A program made the position numbers and the translations under genes. This document shows positions 7,311-10,477 of a DNA stretch of 10,477 nt, piece after piece (positions within the stretch are counted from its first letter, which is position 1; each line of letters starts with the position of its first letter). The notes under the pieces are model-generated. The model was not told where the DNA came from, did not search any database, and was given only the letters and a program-made list of their open reading frames with translations. Source of the DNA: Candidatus Omnitrophota bacterium (GTDB lineage Bacteria > Omnitrophota > Gorgyraeia > DTHP01). The stretch is from assembly GCA_023818555.1 (NCBI GenBank), contig JAMWCG010000023.1, forward strand, positions 1 to 10,477. The letters are read 5' to 3'.

Positions 7311-7329
7311 TTGGAGGTCTCACCTCCAA
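7311..7329 (+). promoter_or_regulatory. Hairpin that buries the Shine-Dalgarno sequence before recX
   Basis: TTGGAGGT (7311-7318) pairs perfectly with ACCTCCAA (7322-7329) around the loop CTC (7319-7321). The left arm contains GGAGGT, the only ribosome-binding-like sequence before the recX ATG (7336), and it lies about 17 nt from that ATG, longer than normal. No T-run follows, so it is not a standard terminator. The htrA stop (7300-7302) is eight bases before the stem, close enough for a terminating ribosome to disturb it. Low or coupled recX translation is the inference. Confidence 0.55.
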
Positions 7330-7335
7330 CTTATT

Positions 7336-7797
7336 ATGGATGAGTTAGCAAAAGCAAAAAATTATGCTTTGCGAATTCTTAAATATCGGCCACGCACAAA
7401 AAAAGAAATCCTTGAGAGACTGAAGAAGAAAAAATATTCTCCTGATTTAATAGAAAGAGTTATGCAAGAGATGAGTGAAGCAGGATTAGTCAATGATAAG
7501 GAATTTGTAAAGTTCTGGGTCAACTGGAGAAGGGAGGTTAACCCGAGGAGTAAAAATTTTATATCTTGGGAATTGAAAGAAAAAGGTATCCCCGAGGAAT
7601 TGATTGAGGAAGGTTTAGAGGGTATAAGTAAGGAGGATGATTTTGGGCAAGCAGAACAACTGGCAAAAAAACAATTCGTGAGATTAAAAAACATAGCGCC
7701 TGAAAAGGCAAAGCGCCGTCTCTATGGATATCTCCAGAGAAGGGGATTTAGTCAAGAGATAATCTTTGAGGTTATAAGTAGATTATTTTCTCTTTAA
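7336..7797 (+). CDS. recX: RecX regulatory protein
   Basis: This small, charged, all-helical protein of 153 residues modulates RecA filaments; in studied bacteria RecX binds along the filament groove and usually limits strand exchange. The family pattern is clear: AKNYALRILKYRPRTKKEI (7-25), a second repeat with MSEAGLVNDKEFVKFWVNWR (46-65), the NFISWELKEKGIPEELI segment (74-90), and a final repeat with RLYGYLQRRGFSQEII (128-143). Length is normal. It is two genes downstream of recA in the same direction, with htrA between. Its ATG has no ribosome site at normal distance, because the nearest GGAGGT sits inside a hairpin. This fits the rule that RecX is kept far below RecA. The stop codon is in the same frame as alaS, which begins 30 bp later. 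Confidence 0.93.
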   Translation: MDELAKAKNYALRILKYRPRTKKEILERLKKKKYSPDLIERVMQEMSEAGLVNDKEFVKFWVNWRREVNPRSKNFISWELKEKGIPEELIEEGLEGISKEDDFGQAEQLAKKQFVRLKNIAPEKAKRRLYGYLQRRGFSQEIIFEVISRLFSL

Positions 7798-7827
7798 ACC
7801 TTTATTAAATTCCTGCGCAGCGTGTTT

Positions 7828-10477
7828 ATGCAGACCGATGAAATTAGAAAAAAATTTTTAGATTTTTTTTATTCTAAAGGGCATAGAATTTTCCCTTCGG
7901 ATTCTTTGGTTCCTGAAAATGACCCTACCCTTCTCTTTACCACCGCAGGAATGAATCAATTTAAACCTCAATTTTTAGGAAAAATCACTGACTTTCGTCG
8001 GGCAGCGAGCTGTCAGAAGTGTTTAAGGACGGATGACCTGGAGAAAGTAGGGAAAACTCCGGCGCATCATACCTTTTTTGAAATGCTGGGTAACTTTTCT
8101 TTTGGAGACTATTTTAAAGAAGAGGCAATTGCTTATGCTTGGGAGTTTATAACAGAGGTTCTTAAAATTCCGGTGGGAAAAATTTGGATTTCTGTTTATA
8201 AAGATGATAATGAGGCATATGATGTCTGGGAAAATAAAATAAAAGTAAATAGAGAGAGAATTTTGAAACTCGGAGATAAGGAGAATTTCTGGCCCTCCAA
8301 TGTGATTATTAATGGTCCAAATGGTCCCTGTGGGCCGTGTTCGGAGATTTTCTTTGACCAGGGAGAGAATGTAGGATGCCGAAGATTGGAGTGTAGTCCT
8401 TCTTGTGATTGCGGAAGGTTTGTAGAAGTATGGAATCTGGTATTTACGCAATACAATCGCCTTGAAGATAAAAATGGTAAAGGGTATCTTGAGCCTCTGC
8501 CTCAGAAAAATATTGATACCGGAATGGGCTTAGAGAGAATCTCCGCCGTAATGCAAGGAGTTTTTACAAATTTTGAGATAGACATCTTTAAACCAATTGT
8601 AAAAGAGATAGAAAGAGAAATCAGAAATCCGAATTCAGAAATCCGAAATTTAATCTATGCTATCGCTGATCACATCCGGGCAGTAGTTTTTGCCATAGGA
8701 GATGGTGTTTTACCCTCTAATGAAGAAAGGGGTTATGTAGTAAGAAAATTAATCCGGCGCGCATTCTGGCATGGCCATTGTCTGGGTATAGAAAAAGAGT
8801 TTCTCTATAAAATTGTTCCCATAGTGACCAAGGTAATGTCTATCCCTTATCCTGAACTGACAGAGCGCAGAGAAAACATTTCCCAGATTGTGCTGGCAGA
8901 GGAGAAACGCTTTCAAGAGACCTTAGAAGAGGGTTTAAATATAATAAATAATTTGCTGGATAAACTTAAAAAAGAGGAAATTAAGATTATAAGTGGAGAG
9001 GATGCCTTTAAACTTTATGATACCTATGGCTTTCCCCTGGAACTTACCCAGTTGATTGCGGAAAGGGAAGGTTTTTCTGTAGATAGGGAAGGTTTTACTC
9101 TCTTGATGGAGGAACAGAGAAAAAGGTCGCAGGAGAGAAGTAAAATAGCCAGAGAAATATTTGTTTCAGAAAAAATTAGTCTAAAAGATGAAATCAAAAT
9201 AAGGAGATTTAGCCCTTCGGAATTTGTGGGGTATGATAATTTAGAAGTTAAGACAGAAATTAAAGATATTGCTAAAGGAGGGCAAGCGGTTGAAGAGGCG
9301 GAAGCAGGAGAGGAGGTAGAGATAATTCTAAAAGAGACACCTTTTTATCCAGAAGGAGGGGGACAGGTAGGTGATACCGGGACGCTGGAAACAGAAACCG
9401 CCAGAGTGGAGGTATTGAATACTCTGCGTAAAGAGGATTACATTATTCATTCCGCTAAAGTGAAGTCGGGAAAGATAAGAATAAATGATAAAATTTTAGC
9501 GAAAGTGGATAGGGAGAGAAGGTTAGACATTATGCGGAATCATACCGCTACCCATCTCCTGCAGTCTGCTTTGCGGGAAATCTTAGGTGAGCATATTCAA
9601 CAGTCAGGTTCCCTGGTAGAACCTGAGCGCCTCCGGTTTGATTTTACCCACTTTAAGGCATTAAGTGAAGAACAGTTAAGGAGGATAGAAGAGCGAGTTA
9701 ATGGATATATCAGGAGGAATGATAAACTGAATTTTGAAATCATGGAACGAGAGGAGGCAAAGAAGGAAGGGGCGCTCGCCTTTTTTGGCGAGAAATATAA
9801 AGACCAGGTAAGGGTGGTAAGCATCGGTGAATATAGTAAAGAGCTCTGCGGGGGAACCCATCTCAGTTATACCGGTGAGATAGGTCTATTTATGATTATT
9901 AATGAGTCTTCTATTGCTCAGGGAATAAGAAGGATAGAAGCGGTTACAGGAAGGGTGGCTTATCAAAGGATGTGTAAGACGATTTCTTTAATAAAAAAGA
10001 TAAGCGAAGATTATAAGCTTAAACCCGAAGACCTTCCCCAATACATTGAAGATTTAAGAGAGAAGATAAAGAGACAGGAGAGGGAAATCAGGAATTTAAA
10101 GCGGAATTATTTTGAGAAGATTGAATTGGAAAACCTCATAAAAGAATCCAGAATTACGGGAGGGATAAGACTGGTCTTTAAAGAATGGGATGAACAGATA
10201 GAAGTGTTGCGGGAATACATTGATCTCCTTAAGGAAAAGGTTAAAACAAATCTCTGTGTGGTATTTACCTCCGGATATGCCGGTAAGACCAATGTACTTA
10301 TCGGGGTTACCCGGGATATTACCCCTATTTTAGATGCCGGAGAGATGGCTAAGCAAATTTCGCTTCTCATCGGTGGTTCAGGGGGAGGGAGACCGGACTT
10401 AGCCCAGGCAGGAGCAAAAGAGAGCCATAAATTATCTCTCCTCAACGCTGAGGTAATTTTAAGAATAATTGCGGAGA
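7828..10477 (+). CDS. alaS: Alanine-tRNA ligase (3' end outside window)
   Basis: Cytoplasmic alanyl-tRNA synthetase, open for 883 codons to the window edge. E. coli AlaRS has 876 residues, so only a short tail is missing. The class II catalytic domain shows TTAGMNQFKP, motif 2 HHTFFEMLGNFSFGDYF (80-96) and motif 3 IDTGMGLER (229-237). A cysteine cluster (C184, C189, C193, C195) after GPCGPCSEI matches the Cys-rich loop common in non-proteobacterial AlaRS. The editing domain has PEGGGQ (508-513) and the zinc-binding pairs H572/H576 (HTATH) and C674/H678 (CGGTH), so mischarged Ser and Gly should be cleared. A coiled coil (about 735-770) precedes the C-Ala domain with GGSGGGRPDLAQAGA (849-863). 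The ATG at 7828 gives the usual MQTDEIRKKFLDFF start; GTG at 7822 is possible. There is no good Shine-Dalgarno, so translation may depend on upstream recX. A short DNA repeat lies in a surface loop around residue 270. Confidence 0.97.
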   Translation, partial: MQTDEIRKKFLDFFYSKGHRIFPSDSLVPENDPTLLFTTAGMNQFKPQFLGKITDFRRAASCQKCLRTDDLEKVGKTPAHHTFFEMLGNFSFGDYFKEEAIAYAWEFITEVLKIPVGKIWISVYKDDNEAYDVWENKIKVNRERILKLGDKENFWPSNVIINGPNGPCGPCSEIFFDQGENVGCRRLECSPSCDCGRFVEVWNLVFTQYNRLEDKNGKGYLEPLPQKNIDTGMGLERISAVMQGVFTNFEIDIFKPIVKEIEREIRNPNSEIRNLIYAIADHIRAVVFAIGDGVLPSNEERGYVVRKLIRRAFWHGHCLGIEKEFLYKIVPIVTKVMSIPYPELTERRENISQIVLAEEKRFQETLEEGLNIINNLLDKLKKEEIKIISGEDAFKLYDTYGFPLELTQLIAEREGFSVDREGFTLLMEEQRKRSQERSKIAREIFVSEKISLKDEIKIRRFSPSEFVGYDNLEVKTEIKDIAKGGQAVEEAEAGEEVEIILKETPFYPEGGGQVGDTGTLETETARVEVLNTLRKEDYIIHSAKVKSGKIRINDKILAKVDRERRLDIMRNHTATHLLQSALREILGEHIQQSGSLVEPERLRFDFTHFKALSEEQLRRIEERVNGYIRRNDKLNFEIMEREEAKKEGALAFFGEKYKDQVRVVSIGEYSKELCGGTHLSYTGEIGLFMIINESSIAQGIRRIEAVTGRVAYQRMCKTISLIKKISEDYKLKPEDLPQYIEDLREKIKRQEREIRNLKRNYFEKIELENLIKESRITGGIRLVFKEWDEQIEVLREYIDLLKEKVKTNLCVVFTSGYAGKTNVLIGVTRDITPILDAGEMAKQISLLIGGSGGGRPDLAQAGAKESHKLSLLNAEVILRIIAE
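8621..8647 (+). repeat. Two tandem copies of a 13-bp repeat inside alaS
   Basis: TCAGAAATCCGAA occurs at 8621-8633 and again at 8635-8647, with one base between (period 14). Because 14 is not a multiple of three, the copies are read in different frames, giving IRNPNSEIRN (residues 265-274) in a loop between the catalytic core and the ADHIR helix. That loop varies between AlaRS proteins, so the enzyme should tolerate it. The sequence resembles AT-rich ATCCGAAA-type short repeats that can accumulate in intergenic DNA of uncultured bacteria, which is my recollection and not checked. Confidence 0.6.

Noticed and set aside
7798..7827. T-box or other riboswitch controlling alaS
   Set aside because: Only 30 bp separate recX and alaS. 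The 8-bp palindrome CTGCGCAG (7813-7820) is too small and has no terminator context.
8329..8414. Cysteine cluster in AlaRS as a novel metal-binding insertion
   Set aside because: Cys-rich loops of this form before the VWNLVF segment occur in many bacterial AlaRS proteins, so it is a family feature.

Overview
The window is moderately AT-rich, gene-dense bacterial chromosome. Seven genes fill almost all of it, and an eighth runs off the right edge. Its core is the conserved recA-recX-alaS neighbourhood with cinA and thpR alongside. E. coli has a comparable order, pncC-recA-recX-alaS. Strong Shine-Dalgarno sequences, TTGACA/TATAAT-type promoters and the CHASE2 plus SpoIIE-phosphatase architecture point to a Gram-negative-type bacterium from an uncultured lineage. 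Candidatus Omnitrophota or a relative is my guess, made from general appearance and not provable here. I see no mobile element, CRISPR array, tRNA or rRNA.

Left block (1-2700, + strand). A near-consensus extended -10 promoter drives a two-gene unit. The first gene encodes a membrane protein with a CHASE2 sensor domain, a bundle of three membrane segments and a cytoplasmic SpoIIE/RsbU-type PP2C domain that has lost most of its metal-binding aspartates. The second gene overlaps it by 41 bp and encodes a protein with a NucS/PD-(D/E)XK-like core whose catalytic lysine position is glutamate. Both products look like family members that lost catalysis. This pair is the least ordinary thing in the window.

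Middle block (2707-4591, - strand). cinA (nicotinamide-nucleotide amidase / pyrophosphatase) is followed by thpR (RNA 2',3'-cyclic phosphodiesterase). They read away from recA and converge on the left block with only 6 bp between stop codons.

Right block (4640-10477, + strand). A good promoter whose -35 lies inside a 22-bp perfect palindrome starts recA. recA is followed by a DegP/DegQ-type HtrA protease, then recX, then alaS (open to the window edge). The gaps are 46, 33 and 30 bp with no terminator seen, which suggests one operon joining recombination (RecA), its modulator (RecX), envelope protein quality control (HtrA) and translation (AlaRS). Local details worth noting are a 10-codon mini-ORF coupled to htrA, a hairpin that buries the only Shine-Dalgarno-like sequence before recX, and a short tandem repeat inside alaS.

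No stretch over 300 bases lacks a gene. The two notable non-coding stretches are 1-122, of which 1-65 shows nothing recognisable, and 4592-4757, the divergent cinA/recA control region.
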